A stretch of DNA of 64,000 nucleotides. Source: Paenibacillus lautus NBRC 15380. GTDB taxonomy: Bacteria; Bacillota; Bacilli; Paenibacillales; Paenibacillaceae. The stretch is from positions 310,001 to 374,000 of the forward strand of contig NZ_BIMF01000001.1 in the NCBI RefSeq assembly GCF_004000945.1, written 5' to 3'. Positions 27,252-36,008 of this stretch are shown piece after piece (position 1 is the first letter of the stretch; each line of letters begins with the position of its first letter). Under the pieces are notes generated by a model, which worked only from the letters and a program-made list of their open reading frames with translations, did no database searches and was not told the origin of the DNA. The position numbers and the translations under genes are program-made.

Positions 27252-30209
27252 CTATTCCTGCAGCTCGCCGAATTCTGCTTGCTTGGTCCGGATTTCGTCG
27301 TGAATATACTGCACCGAATCCATCAAGGCCTCCCGCGGCTCGATGCCGCTGATGACCGCACGGTAGAAGGCATTAAACAAATGCCTGCCCGTGGAATAGC
27401 CGCCCGGCACCTCCGGAATTCCCTGCACCCATTCAAATTGGGATTTCAAATTCTCATAATCGGCTACCGGCCATGGCAGACTGTCCAGCGCCTTGATATT
27501 GGCGGTCGGATAGCGGGCCGCCGCGCCCATAAGTCCTTCCATCTCGCGGCCAAAGTTCGTCTGCGTTGCATCGCTGGTCCACCACTTCAGGAACTCCCAG
27601 GCCGCATCCTTGTCCTTCGCATCGTCCAGCATCAGCACGGCGCTGCCGCCGCTTGGAACGGTGCGGTCAATGGTGCCGTCCGCCTGAACGGTTCCCGGTA
27701 CGGGCGCGAAGCCCCATACGCCCCGGATCTCCGGCGCGAACACGGACAGCTGGTTATAGGTGGTATAGTCGGAAATGCCGATTGGCATTTGTCCTGTACG
27801 GAATCGGTTCGCAAAATCGTATTCCCGCTCCAGCTTGTAATCCGTATAATATTCCGTCCATTGTTTGAAGGCCTCCAGCCCAATCTTGGAATCCAGATCC
27901 GACTCCTGATCGTTGTTGCGGTAAAATTGCCCGCCGGATTGCATCAGGAGCGCGGCATATAATGAATTCGGCGGCAGCGTGGTCCACTGATCCGGTGCCT
28001 GCGCCACAACGGGAAGACCAAATTGCATATGATTTTTGTTTAATACGCTAAGCAGGCTGGCCACATCGTCCCAAGTCTTCGGAACTTCAAGACCAAGCTC
28101 CTCCAGCACGTCCTTCCGGTAAAACATCATGTTGAAGGTTTGGGTCTCGGGCAGCGCGTACACGCCGTGCCGGTATCGGTAAGGCACCAAGGCGCTGTCC
28201 CTGAACCGGTCTGCTACCGATTCGAAATCATGGAATTGCGTCAGGTCCGCTGCCGCATTCCGCATGGCGAAGTTCACCGGGAGGTCATTACCGATCTGCA
28301 TCGCTACCTCAGGTCCCTGACCTGACAACGTTGCGGAGAGCAGCGTCCCCATGTTTACCAGCTTCAGATTGACGTTGATGCCGGTCTCCGGCGTAAAGGT
28401 CTCGTCAATCATTGCCTTGATGGTATTGGCCTGATCCCGCCCGCTGCCGATCCATACCGTGATCGAACGCTGATTCTTCTCATCCGAGACATTACCGATA
28501 TTGTTGTAATCGATGAAGAAGGAGCTGAAGAACGTCGACACCTCATGCTTCACCTTATCGGTTGCCCCCATTCCGCTCTTCGGCAGCTTGGCATCGGCTG
28601 ATGCAACGTAGAGGGCATCGATCTCGAGCGGCTGCTCCCTTGCCTGCTGCAGCCACGTTCCGAGTCCGCCGGTGTTCGTCTTGTAAGCCTCCATCCTGCG
28701 CGGAATCGTATCCGGCTTCTCGATCATCTCATCCAGTTGAAGCGCCATGGTCTTCAGCAGGGCCTCCTGGTCGCCGGATTGACCCGACAGCTCAACCAAT
28801 CTGGCCGCGATGGCTTTTAATCTGTCACTCTCGTACCGGAAGATTTCCAGCAGCTCCGGTATCCGCTGCTCCACGCGGTAATCGCGGAATTCATCCGGAT
28901 TGGTGCCGGTGATCATCAATATTTTGCGGTACATGGCATTCAGATTTAGCAGACTGTCCTCCACCTCATGAATGAGCGGAGCGAATTCACCCAGACTCGC
29001 CTCGAGGCGTAACACATGCTTACCTTGCTCCAACCGGAACAAATAGGGTTCATCGCCCCCAAGCACGTCCATGCGATATCCGTTCTTAAAGCGGAAGGCG
29101 ACGTGGTTCATTTCTTCAAACGGAACCTTCCCGTCGATCGTCAGCTTTCTCGTCGAGTATATGCCCCTCACAAAATTTTGCTGGGATTTGAATGCAATCT
29201 TGTAGAGCCCGCTCTCGGGTACTTCCAGCTCCCATTCGATCCACTGTCCAGGCAGCCGCCAGTTGAAGCCGCCGATGGTATTGATCCGTACCTTCGACGC
29301 GCTGTAGGGACTGACGCTCGGACTCGAACGCTCGCTTAACGGATACAAGGTCGGCGAGGATTTGGCGACTGCGTCCTCACCCTGAATTGTAAGCACGGTT
29401 CCTTCGGTTTTCCGAACCCCTTCAGTCTCATACTGTTGTTGCAGCTCGGCGTACGTCAGCGGGCGCTCCTGCTTGAAAAGCTTCAGCCCCCCGATCACCA
29501 TCGGCTCCCTTGCTGCTGTAAGGGACACGGTGTGTTCCCCTTTTTCAAAGTAAAAAAGAAACGGCTCCGTGATGTATCCGTCAGCATCCTTAAGCACTGC
29601 CTCAACCCAGGCCGGACGTTCGATTTGTTTCGGTCTCAGGTCATTGCCCTGGTTATCCTGATCGATGCTGTCCTTGGCGTTATCCCATATCCGGTCGAAT
29701 TGCAAATAGGCAGCCTCCTGAAAGGGAAGCTTCCCGTTGATGCGGATGGAGCGCTCAATGGAGGAGTTCTTTCCTTCCACTGGATAATAGAGCAGGGACA
29801 GATTGTACAACCCCTCTTCCCCTACATGAACCTTCCATTCCACCTCACCCTTCTCGCCCGTAAAAAGCGAGGTACCCGAATGACCCTTATAGGCTTCCAG
29901 CTTGCGGAATTCCCCGCCCTCGGCACGGCTGTAATCCGCCGCAGGAATCGTGATTTCACGATCCGGCCGACTCTTTCCGTCATGGTCCGACAAATACTGG
30001 GCATAGGAGATGCTCTTTCCCGGCTGCTTGCTGAGATTGACCAGCGATGCGGGACGTTCCAATGAAAGCTCGGTCCGGCTGTCTTCCACTTTTCCGACGG
30101 ATCCGAGTTCACTTCCCCCTCTATTAAAGAACACAATCAGGGCGGCCATGACCGCCAAAAGAATCCATAATCGGTTCATCCATTTTTTTAGCTGCGTTTG
30201 AAGTGTCAA
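27252..30209 (-). CDS. Large membrane-anchored solute-binding protein with two CBM-like domains
   Basis: 985 residues, about twice the usual CUT1 binding-protein size. No lipobox; a single N-terminal membrane segment (about 13-29, LWILLAVMAALIVFFN) anchors it outside the cell. Two beta-rich modules precede the receptor: about 88-245 (GLYNLSLLYYPVEGK, HTVSLTAAREPMVIGGLKL) and about 285-440 (GLYKIAFKSQQNF, HVLRLEAS), both reminiscent of CBM35/6-like jelly rolls. A helical linker (450-580) leads to an SBP_bac_1/8 domain (about 595-975, ITVWIGSGRDQANTIKAMIDE, AALLMQSGGQFY). TTG start behind AGGGGGATGAACA. It is second in the operon, after a normal binding lipoprotein. Confidence 0.88.
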   Translation of the reverse strand: MTLQTQLKKWMNRLWILLAVMAALIVFFNRGGSELGSVGKVEDSRTELSLERPASLVNLSKQPGKSISYAQYLSDHDGKSRPDREITIPAADYSRAEGGEFRKLEAYKGHSGTSLFTGEKGEVEWKVHVGEEGLYNLSLLYYPVEGKNSSIERSIRINGKLPFQEAAYLQFDRIWDNAKDSIDQDNQGNDLRPKQIERPAWVEAVLKDADGYITEPFLFYFEKGEHTVSLTAAREPMVIGGLKLFKQERPLTYAELQQQYETEGVRKTEGTVLTIQGEDAVAKSSPTLYPLSERSSPSVSPYSASKVRINTIGGFNWRLPGQWIEWELEVPESGLYKIAFKSQQNFVRGIYSTRKLTIDGKVPFEEMNHVAFRFKNGYRMDVLGGDEPYLFRLEQGKHVLRLEASLGEFAPLIHEVEDSLLNLNAMYRKILMITGTNPDEFRDYRVEQRIPELLEIFRYESDRLKAIAARLVELSGQSGDQEALLKTMALQLDEMIEKPDTIPRRMEAYKTNTGGLGTWLQQAREQPLEIDALYVASADAKLPKSGMGATDKVKHEVSTFFSSFFIDYNNIGNVSDEKNQRSITVWIGSGRDQANTIKAMIDETFTPETGINVNLKLVNMGTLLSATLSGQGPEVAMQIGNDLPVNFAMRNAAADLTQFHDFESVADRFRDSALVPYRYRHGVYALPETQTFNMMFYRKDVLEELGLEVPKTWDDVASLLSVLNKNHMQFGLPVVAQAPDQWTTLPPNSLYAALLMQSGGQFYRNNDQESDLDSKIGLEAFKQWTEYYTDYKLEREYDFANRFRTGQMPIGISDYTTYNQLSVFAPEIRGVWGFAPVPGTVQADGTIDRTVPSGGSAVLMLDDAKDKDAAWEFLKWWTSDATQTNFGREMEGLMGAAARYPTANIKALDSLPWPVADYENLKSQFEWVQGIPEVPGGYSTGRHLFNAFYRAVISGIEPREALMDSVQYIHDEIRTKQAEFGELQE

Positions 30210-30268
30210 TGTTCATCCCCCTGTTCAGGAGAAGGGGGCGCGGCTTGCGCAAAACGCCCCCGTCCATC

Positions 30269-31636
30269 TTATTTGCCCATTTTATCGACAGCAGCCTGTG
30301 CCTGTTGTTTATATTTCTCGGCCGTAGCGGTTACCGATTGATTGTTCACGATAATATCCTCAATGAAAGCGCCCGTAGGGTAATCCGTGTAAGCTTCATC
30401 GACCGTGATGACGCCGGTTCCGGCAATATGCTCGCGAATCATGTCGATGTCTTCCTGATGGGTATAGATGCTCTCCAGGTAATCCTGACCCGGATATTCC
30501 TCTGTTGGCGGTATATCGAACGTCTCTTCATAAATTTGATAGACGATGGCCGGATCTTTCACGCCTTTTGGAATGAACTTGGCGGATGCGGCGGTATTGG
30601 CATACGTTGTTTCCGCCGAGCCTTGCGGACCGCTAGGAATCGGAACCACGCCGACCTCGAACGTAATGTCGCCGAGCATCCATTCCGCTGCCGTAAACAT
30701 GGCTACATCCCCGTCTTTAAAAGTGTTTGTTTCTTCCCAGTTTGTTTTGTTGCCGCTCTTGACTTTAACAACCTTCTCCACGTTGTAGAGGCGGTTCACA
30801 AATTCGGCTGCTTCCAATGTTTTCGGATCGGACAAGCCTTCTTTGCCATTGGAATCATCGACGATTTTGCCCCCGTTAGCAGCGGTGAAATGCTTTACTG
30901 CATCAATCGCCCAGCCGGAGAAGCCCCATACGTCCGTTTTCCCGTCGTTATTCGTATCCTTGGTTGCCTGCTTGGCAATCTCCATGAGTTTATCCCAGTT
31001 CCATTCTCCCTTGGCATACAGCTCCTGAAGATCCGGGAGACCGTTCTTCTTAAACAAATCGCGATTGTAATGAAGTCCAAGTCCGATCGAGGTCGGATTA
31101 TCGAATCCGTATTCCCCTCCGCCAATGGAAGGATATTTCGTCTGCAGATCGGCTTCGTTATTGATATTATTCTGATCCGTCGTAAACTCGCTGATCGGCA
31201 GGATCTGACCCTTCATAATGGCCGGCAATGCCGATCTGTACTCCAGCTGCACGATATCGGCAAACGGCTCGCCTGCCAGTACGCTTGTCGTGAATTTATT
31301 CATGTACTCCTCAAAAGGAACGTTGACGAACTCGATCTTGCAATTGTACTTCTTCTCGATTTCAGCAATCTTCTCCAGGCGGGCTTTCTCTCCGGCTGTT
31401 GTGCCTGCCGGCTTCAGGTCCCACCAGGCAGCGACCTTAATCACACGGCCGCCTAAATCAACAGGTTCTGCCTCAGGTTCAACGGGTTCTTCTTTTGGAG
31501 TCTCTGCTGCGGTTTCCGAGCTAGGAGCCGGAGTCGCTGGCGGTGTCTCTGCTTGTTTAGCCCCTCCGCCACTGCAGGCCGTAATCAAAAATAATAAACA
31601 AACAAGTAATAAAGAAAGCCCTTTCATTTTTCTCAC
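30269..31636 (-). CDS. Extracellular solute-binding lipoprotein, CUT1 family (SBP_bac_1/8)
   Basis: 455 residues, lipobox LITAC (Cys21 from the chosen start). Start GTG 31636 is seven bases after AGGGGAGGT. A linker rich in Pro, Glu, Ala and Thr (residues about 25-55) precedes the receptor domain (GRVIKVAAWWDLKP, LEKIAEIEKKYNCKIEFVN, GEPFADIVQLEYRSALPAIM). First gene of the mannan operon, after a clear promoter at 31776-31805. Ligand most likely manno-oligosaccharides because GH26 and GH2 mannosidase genes are on the same transcript (inference). Confidence 0.93.
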   Translation of the reverse strand: MRKMKGLSLLLVCLLFLITACSGGGAKQAETPPATPAPSSETAAETPKEEPVEPEAEPVDLGGRVIKVAAWWDLKPAGTTAGEKARLEKIAEIEKKYNCKIEFVNVPFEEYMNKFTTSVLAGEPFADIVQLEYRSALPAIMKGQILPISEFTTDQNNINNEADLQTKYPSIGGGEYGFDNPTSIGLGLHYNRDLFKKNGLPDLQELYAKGEWNWDKLMEIAKQATKDTNNDGKTDVWGFSGWAIDAVKHFTAANGGKIVDDSNGKEGLSDPKTLEAAEFVNRLYNVEKVVKVKSGNKTNWEETNTFKDGDVAMFTAAEWMLGDITFEVGVVPIPSGPQGSAETTYANTAASAKFIPKGVKDPAIVYQIYEETFDIPPTEEYPGQDYLESIYTHQEDIDMIREHIAGTGVITVDEAYTDYPTGAFIEDIIVNNQSVTATAEKYKQQAQAAVDKMGK

Positions 31637-31775
31637 GCCAAAAACCTCCCCTATTTGTTTAACACCCTGTTTAACTGCTGCATGTACCCCCAAGATGATG
31701 TTGAATAGATTTATTCCCGGTATTCCCTGCTGCTCCCCTCGGCTCCCCCCAATCCGTTATCCCTGTTTGCCAAAA

Positions 31776-31805
31776 AATATATCACCCTATTTGTGAGTTA
31801 GTCAA
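31776..31805 (-). promoter_or_regulatory. Sigma-A promoter of the mannan operon
   Basis: Minus-strand TTGACT (31805-31800), 18-base spacer, TATATT (31781-31776). It gives a leader of about 130 bases before GTG 31636. The leader holds a direct repeat GTTAAACA spaced about 12 bases (31655-31675). Confidence 0.75.
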
Positions 31806-31869
31806 TATAAATTATGTTAATAATAACAATAAACCTAATTAAATTATTATAAAATACCTAAATATTTAG

Positions 31870-31884
31870 TGATAACGATTATAA
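31870..31884. promoter_or_regulatory. Candidate LacI-type operator upstream of the mannan operon
   Basis: TGATAACGATTATAA contains ATAA-CGA-TTAT, a short inverted repeat with a central CG as in LacI-family sites. It lies 65 bases upstream of the -35 box. A similar word (TGATAACGAT) overlaps the start of the adjacent LacI-type regulator gene. Confidence 0.4.
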
Positions 31885-31933
31885 CATGAATCTACACAAC
31901 TCGGCTGCATTCGATATAATTCCTTATATATCA

Positions 31934-31965
31934 ACGGTTTATTTCAATTTATACGGATAAACCGT
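31934..31965. repeat. 9-bp inverted repeat ACGGTTTAT / ATAAACCGT
   Basis: Arms 31934-31942 and 31957-31965, 14-base spacer. Lies between the regulator's terminator and the mannan operon promoter; possible second regulatory site. Confidence 0.4.
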
Positions 31966-32009
31966 CCCTTATAAGGCCACTGCATTTGTTATTTTTTTGT
32001 TATGAATGT

Positions 32010-32042
32010 AAAAAAAACCCGATGTCATGAAGACATCGGAGC
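32010..32042 (-). terminator. Terminator after the LacI-family regulator gene
   Basis: CCGATGTC (32019-32026) pairs with GACATCGG (32032-32039), five-base loop, then eight T on the minus strand. Confidence 0.92.
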
Positions 32043-32067
32043 TAACATGAAAATATGACATTACAGC

Positions 32068-33111
32068 TTATTGTTCATCCGTATCGCGTGTTGCGTTATT
32101 CAAATCCCTAACAATGACATCTGCTTGAATTAGAAGCCGCTCGTAATTCGAATCCGGGTTCAGTATTCGCCAGAGCAATTGATCAACGGCACGCATCCCG
32201 AGCAGTTCCTTATCGATGTTGACGGTTGCCATAATCGGCAGGTTATCGTACGTATTATCAAATCCGGTCACCTGTACACGACCTGGTACGTCGATGCCCT
32301 GATTCCTGAGCGCCTCCATGGCGAACATGGCGGTGATATCGTTAGCGCAAACAAACACTTCCGGAAGCTCGTTTCCGGCAAGAGCCTTTCCTAACGCTTC
32401 ATGTATATTCTCAATCTCCGGGCTGATCAGGGAAGACAGCTGCCGATGTTCGATTTTGTAATCGGCCAGCGCGGACGAAAAGCCGATCCAACGCTCATAA
32501 AAGCTCTGGGCATCTTCGATATTGCCGATGAACTGATATTTTTTATAACCTCTGCTGATCAGCTTGGTCATGATTTGTTTCATGCTGTGCATATTGTCAG
32601 TGAACACCGTGTCCGATTGGAACGCCGGGTCCATGTGGTCCACCATGACCACGGGAATGTTCAGCTTCTTGATGTCCATTAAATTTTGGGTGGATACAGA
32701 TCCCACCGTCACAATTCCGAGAATCCCCTGGGGATTTAGCAGAGTGAACATATGGTCATTCGAAGGCTCCGTCAGCGTCAGAATGTCCAGTCCCTTCTGA
32801 TTCAGGCGAGCGGATATGCCGTCAAACACCGGTCCCCAATAAAGGGATTCCCGATTTTGATAACGGACATTCGGGAACAGCACAAGCACCGCCCCCGCCC
32901 ATTTTCTGTTCTCCGGATCTTGAAGCTGCTGGTTTTTTCCCGCTGCTTGGTTCGGCTGATCCTTAAAATATCCCAGCTGTCCGGCTGCCTTCAGAATCAT
33001 GTCCCTGGTCTGCGGACTGACGCCCGACTTTCCCGACAAAGCACGGGATACCGCGAATTTAGACACGCCGGTAAAATCGGCAATTTCCTGAATCGTCACT
33101 TTCGTTTTCAT
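32068..33111 (-). CDS. LacI-family transcriptional regulator
   Basis: 347 residues. N-terminal helix-turn-helix VTIQEIADFTGVSKFAVSRALSGKSGVS and hinge region to about residue 60, followed by a periplasmic-binding-protein-like ligand domain (AVLVLFPNVRYQNRESLYWGPVFDGI, CANDITAMFAMEALRNQGI, TGFDNT). A somewhat unusual linker of about 20 polar residues (KDQPNQAAGKNQQLQDPENR) joins them. ATG 33111 is preferred over TTG 33120, which is flush with the ribosome site AAGTAGG. It is upstream of the mannan operon on the same strand but has its own terminator; it probably controls that operon in response to a mannose-derived ligand (inference). Confidence 0.92.
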   Translation of the reverse strand: MKTKVTIQEIADFTGVSKFAVSRALSGKSGVSPQTRDMILKAAGQLGYFKDQPNQAAGKNQQLQDPENRKWAGAVLVLFPNVRYQNRESLYWGPVFDGISARLNQKGLDILTLTEPSNDHMFTLLNPQGILGIVTVGSVSTQNLMDIKKLNIPVVMVDHMDPAFQSDTVFTDNMHSMKQIMTKLISRGYKKYQFIGNIEDAQSFYERWIGFSSALADYKIEHRQLSSLISPEIENIHEALGKALAGNELPEVFVCANDITAMFAMEALRNQGIDVPGRVQVTGFDNTYDNLPIMATVNIDKELLGMRAVDQLLWRILNPDSNYERLLIQADVIVRDLNNATRDTDEQ

Positions 33112-33252
33112 CGTTATCAACCTACTTAAGTGCGAATTTGTCGTTCAATTTCCGTGTTATTATTGTTAGTTTTTGTTAGGTTACTGACATAATATTATTT
33201 GAAATAATCGTCAAAGTCAAAGAATATCCCGCATTTTCTTGTTTTCATTTTT

Positions 33253-33305
33253 ACAAAAACAAAAGCTGCCCCTATGGTCATGTTCAGACCATGAGGGCAG
33301 CTCTT
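33253..33305 (-). terminator. Terminator after the YLNS-repeat protein gene
   Basis: AGCTGCCCTCATGGTC pairs with GACCATAGGGGCAGCT on the minus strand around a seven-base loop, followed by TTTTGTTTTTG. Confidence 0.88.
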
Positions 33306-33332
33306 CTCCAGTTAGCGATAAGATTTACGATA

Positions 33333-34247
33333 TTATGGTTTCTTCACGAGCAGCGGTTCCCATTGCAAGCCTTCTCCGGTGATTTCGATCCGGAGGTCGG
33401 AGATGCTCATCAATGCCTCCTCGCGGCGTGTCTCAAGTGTGATTACGGTTTCCTTGTATAGCTCGCCTATCTTCTTCTGCGTACCGCTTGCCATTTTCGT
33501 TATTTCGGATTTTCTTGCGGCATTGCCCTTGGAGATCGCGGTTGTCTGTTCCTTAAACAGCTTGCTGTATTGGCTCTTAGCTGTTGCTTTGCTGATTTTC
33601 CCGTGTTTGTACTTCCACATCGGACTGTTCAGGTACGACGTACTGGACCCGTTCCGCAGCTTCCACATCGGGCTGTTCAAATAACTTTCACTGACCGTTT
33701 TGCTGAATTTCCACGCGGAGCTGTTCAAATAATCAGGATCGACCGTCTTCTTATAGGTCCACATCAAGCTGTTCAAATAATCCTCGTTCATTTCTTTGCT
33801 TAGCTTCCAGAGCGTGCTATTCAAATAATTCCGGTTTGCAGCGTTCGCGTACTTCCACATCGGACTGTTCAAATAACTTGGATTGATGAACCGTTCATAT
33901 TGTCTCAGCTTATCCTTTAAGTCACGGTTTCCTTCATACTTCAGCTTCAGCTGCTCCAAATCAGCTTGAAGCTTCTCATCCCACTGCTTTTGATCCTCCA
34001 GCACTTTTTTCTCCAGCTGATCCAGGGACGCATGGCTCGCATCATAAAACCCCTGGTATTTCTTGTCTACTTGCTTCTGGTAATTGTTATAGGCGTTTAC
34101 CGTCTTCTTATTATAGGATTTATACTCGCTCCATACTTGATTCATCCATTTCTGATCCGCTGCGTGGACCGTTGTTTGTGGGATCAGGACCGAGACTGCA
34201 AGCAAAAGGCTGCATAAGGTCAATAATGATTTTCGCACCAATCTCAT
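33333..34247 (-). CDS. Secreted protein with six 16-residue YLNS repeats, family unknown
   Basis: 304 residues. Signal peptide 1-30 (cut near TTVHAAD), so exported; no anchor seen. Residues 32-118 are charged and probably coiled coil (LDQLEKKVLEDQKQWDEKLQADLE). Residues about 122-217 contain six tandem units of exactly 16 residues with the core YLNSxxW(K/T), each ending in a basic or polar stretch. The C-terminal third is again helical and basic (KSQYSKLFKEQTTAISKGNAARKSE). I do not recognise a family. ATG 34247 preceded by AGAGGGGCG. Monocistronic. A role in cell-surface or wall contact is only a guess from export and repeats. Confidence 0.82.
   Translation of the reverse strand: MRLVRKSLLTLCSLLLAVSVLIPQTTVHAADQKWMNQVWSEYKSYNKKTVNAYNNYQKQVDKKYQGFYDASHASLDQLEKKVLEDQKQWDEKLQADLEQLKLKYEGNRDLKDKLRQYERFINPSYLNSPMWKYANAANRNYLNSTLWKLSKEMNEDYLNSLMWTYKKTVDPDYLNSSAWKFSKTVSESYLNSPMWKLRNGSSTSYLNSPMWKYKHGKISKATAKSQYSKLFKEQTTAISKGNAARKSEITKMASGTQKKIGELYKETVITLETRREEALMSISDLRIEITGEGLQWEPLLVKKP
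33597..33884 (-). repeat. Six 48-bp coding repeats (16 residues each)
   Basis: Repeat starts are exactly 48 bases apart; the codons for Y-L-N-S and the Trp are constant, other positions vary. The spacing is exact over all six copies with no indel. Confidence 0.9.
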
Positions 34248-34250
34248 CAA

Positions 34251-34507
34251 ATTTCGCCCCTCTTCTATAGATCGTAAACAAGGGATATTTTACCTAATGG
34301 CTTGGTATCTTCCAATAGGAATTCCGAACCCCTAACTTTTAGACTAGCCTGCTTGTCCCGAGCTCGATTATTTCATGGTACCTCGTACTCCATTCCCTAG
34401 CTCTTTCGCGAAAAACATGCCTTTTTTTCGCAATTCCATATTTCAAAGTGAAGGATATATGCACTTCCTTAGTCCTGTAGTCACTAAGTATCGCTATGAT
34501 ATAACCG
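34251..34507. other. Intergenic stretch, nothing recognised
   Basis: Upstream of the repeat-protein gene; probably holds its promoter, but no convincing -35/-10 pair was found. No supported gene. Confidence 0.4.
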
Positions 34508-34544
34508 AAAAGGGCCCTGACGGCAAATCGTCAGGGCCCTTTTT
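34508..34544. terminator. Bidirectional terminator
   Basis: Perfect 15-bp stem AAAAGGGCCCTGACG with its complement, six-base loop, T-run on either strand. Serves the VOC gene on the minus strand. Confidence 0.92.
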
Positions 34545-34572
34545 ATTATACCAACAGGAGTAGAATCTGCTT

Positions 34573-34998
34573 CTACGCTTCAACTTCGGTTGAGATATTC
34601 CAGTTAACGCCGTATTTGTCCGCAACGATCCCGTAGGCCGGGCTCCAGAATGTTTCCTGCAGCGGCATAACGACCTTGCCGCCCTCACGCAGCGCTTCAT
34701 ATATCTGCTTCGCGTGTTCGGCTGCATCGGTCATGATGCAGATTTGGACCTGATTGCTGGATTGGACCGGTTGACCGGGAAACGTATCGGATAACATCAA
34801 GACCGTCTCGCCGACGATAAGGTTTGCGTGGGATACCCGATCCCGCGCGCTTTCCGGCAGCGGAAAGTCCGGGTTGGCCGGCATCTCGCCAAAAGTCTGA
34901 ACCATGACGACTTTGGCGTCCAAGGCCTTCTCATAGAATTGAATAGCTTCCTTAGTATTTCCATCCATAATGAGATACGGATTCATTCGAAGTGTCAT
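34573..34998 (-). CDS. VOC-family protein, PhnB/YjdN-like
   Basis: 141 residues, single vicinal-oxygen-chelate (glyoxalase-fold) protein of the PhnB/DUF1338-neighbouring group often called 3-demethylubiquinone-9 3-methyltransferase-like. Pattern: MNPYLIMDGNTKEAIQFYEKALDAKVVMV, HANLIVGETVLMLSD, and EALREGGKVVMPLQETFWSPAYGIVADKYGVNWNIS. ATG 34998 chosen; GTG 35013 in frame is adjacent to the ribosome site AAAGGTGG. No metabolic context; function unknown. Confidence 0.9.
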   Translation of the reverse strand: MTLRMNPYLIMDGNTKEAIQFYEKALDAKVVMVQTFGEMPANPDFPLPESARDRVSHANLIVGETVLMLSDTFPGQPVQSSNQVQICIMTDAAEHAKQIYEALREGGKVVMPLQETFWSPAYGIVADKYGVNWNISTEVEA

Positions 34999-35099
34999 GC
35001 GATAGTTAACCACCTTTTATTTTGATAACTCATATTATCTCCTATGGTGGACACTTTAGCAAAATATGACGGAGATCCCGACAGGAAAAATACTTACCC

Positions 35100-36008
35100 T
35101 TATTTCCATCCATAGAGAAGTGTAAAGTCGGCGGTTACCTCCATCTCTCCATCTGTCATCCGTTCAATAACCTCAGGTGAAACGCTCCAGGATAACGGCG
35201 TCATATGAATCAGCTGCTTCATCTGCTCGGAATCCAGCATGATGCGATACCGAATCTCTTCGAACTCGATCCGTTCAAAATGTCGGCTGAACAGCTCCAT
35301 CGTGCCGTCATTGGAATACGTCTCTTTACCTGTACCTGTATAAAATAAAGCTCGAAGCTCCTGCAAATACAGGCTCCCCGGAATTACCTTCACCAACATT
35401 CCGTCACTCGTAAGCAATCGCCTGAACTCCGAATAATTGGAAGGGGACAAAATATTCAAGATGTAATCAAACTGTTGGTCAGCAAACGGGCTCTGAGACA
35501 GGTCAGCCACGCACCACATAGGGTCCGGGGATGTCTTGGCGGCCATTACGACTCCCTCTTTGGCAATATCCATGCCCACACCGAGAATGTCCGGCACCGT
35601 GGGGTGCTCCCGAAGCTTACGTCCAATGGCGGATAGATGGGAGCCCTCTCCGCAGCCTGCATCGAGCAGTCTCAGAGGCTTGCCGGATTCCGGCGGCTTC
35701 CGAGACTGCATCCCGATCAGACGATTCGAAATCCCTTCAATCATCGGTCCAAAGAACCCGCTGCTGTTAATCATTTTTCGTGCCTCAAACAAGGCCTTAT
35801 CATATTTGGTTTTGGATCTGTTGGACAGCAGGTTGACGTACCCCTGTCTCGATATATCATAGCTATGCAGCTTCTCGCACACCAAGCTTGCCAGCTGCTG
35901 AACTCTCATGGAACTGCCGCAGATCGGGCATCTAAACATCTTCGCATGTTTCGATAGCCATTGTGCTTTTTGTAATAACCTTTCATTTCTGGACACAGCA
36001 AAAATCAC
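35100..36008 (-). CDS. RlmA-like 23S rRNA (guanine-N1)-methyltransferase
   Basis: SAM-dependent methyltransferase, about 300 residues. N-terminal zinc-binding motif C-x2-C (FRCPICGSSM) followed by VCEKLHSYD gives the C-C-C-H set of RlmA proteins; the next segment ISRQGYVNLL is also characteristic. SAM motif I is LLDAGCGEGSHL, and the C-terminal part ends in ADFTLLYGWK. RlmA-type enzymes methylate G745/G748 in helix 35; modification at G748 affects macrolide/tylosin response. Start uncertain: GTG 36008 or GTG 35996, the second having AAAGGG at better distance. Which G is modified cannot be told. Confidence 0.85.
   Translation of the reverse strand: MIFAVSRNERLLQKAQWLSKHAKMFRCPICGSSMRVQQLASLVCEKLHSYDISRQGYVNLLSNRSKTKYDKALFEARKMINSSGFFGPMIEGISNRLIGMQSRKPPESGKPLRLLDAGCGEGSHLSAIGRKLREHPTVPDILGVGMDIAKEGVVMAAKTSPDPMWCVADLSQSPFADQQFDYILNILSPSNYSEFRRLLTSDGMLVKVIPGSLYLQELRALFYTGTGKETYSNDGTMELFSRHFERIEFEEIRYRIMLDSEQMKQLIHMTPLSWSVSPEVIERMTDGEMEVTADFTLLYGWK

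Noticed and set aside
26397..27962. 521-codon plus-strand frame opposite the MalF-type permease and the large receptor
   Set aside because: Composition is Arg/Gln/His-rich as expected for an antisense shadow, and it crosses two genuine genes.
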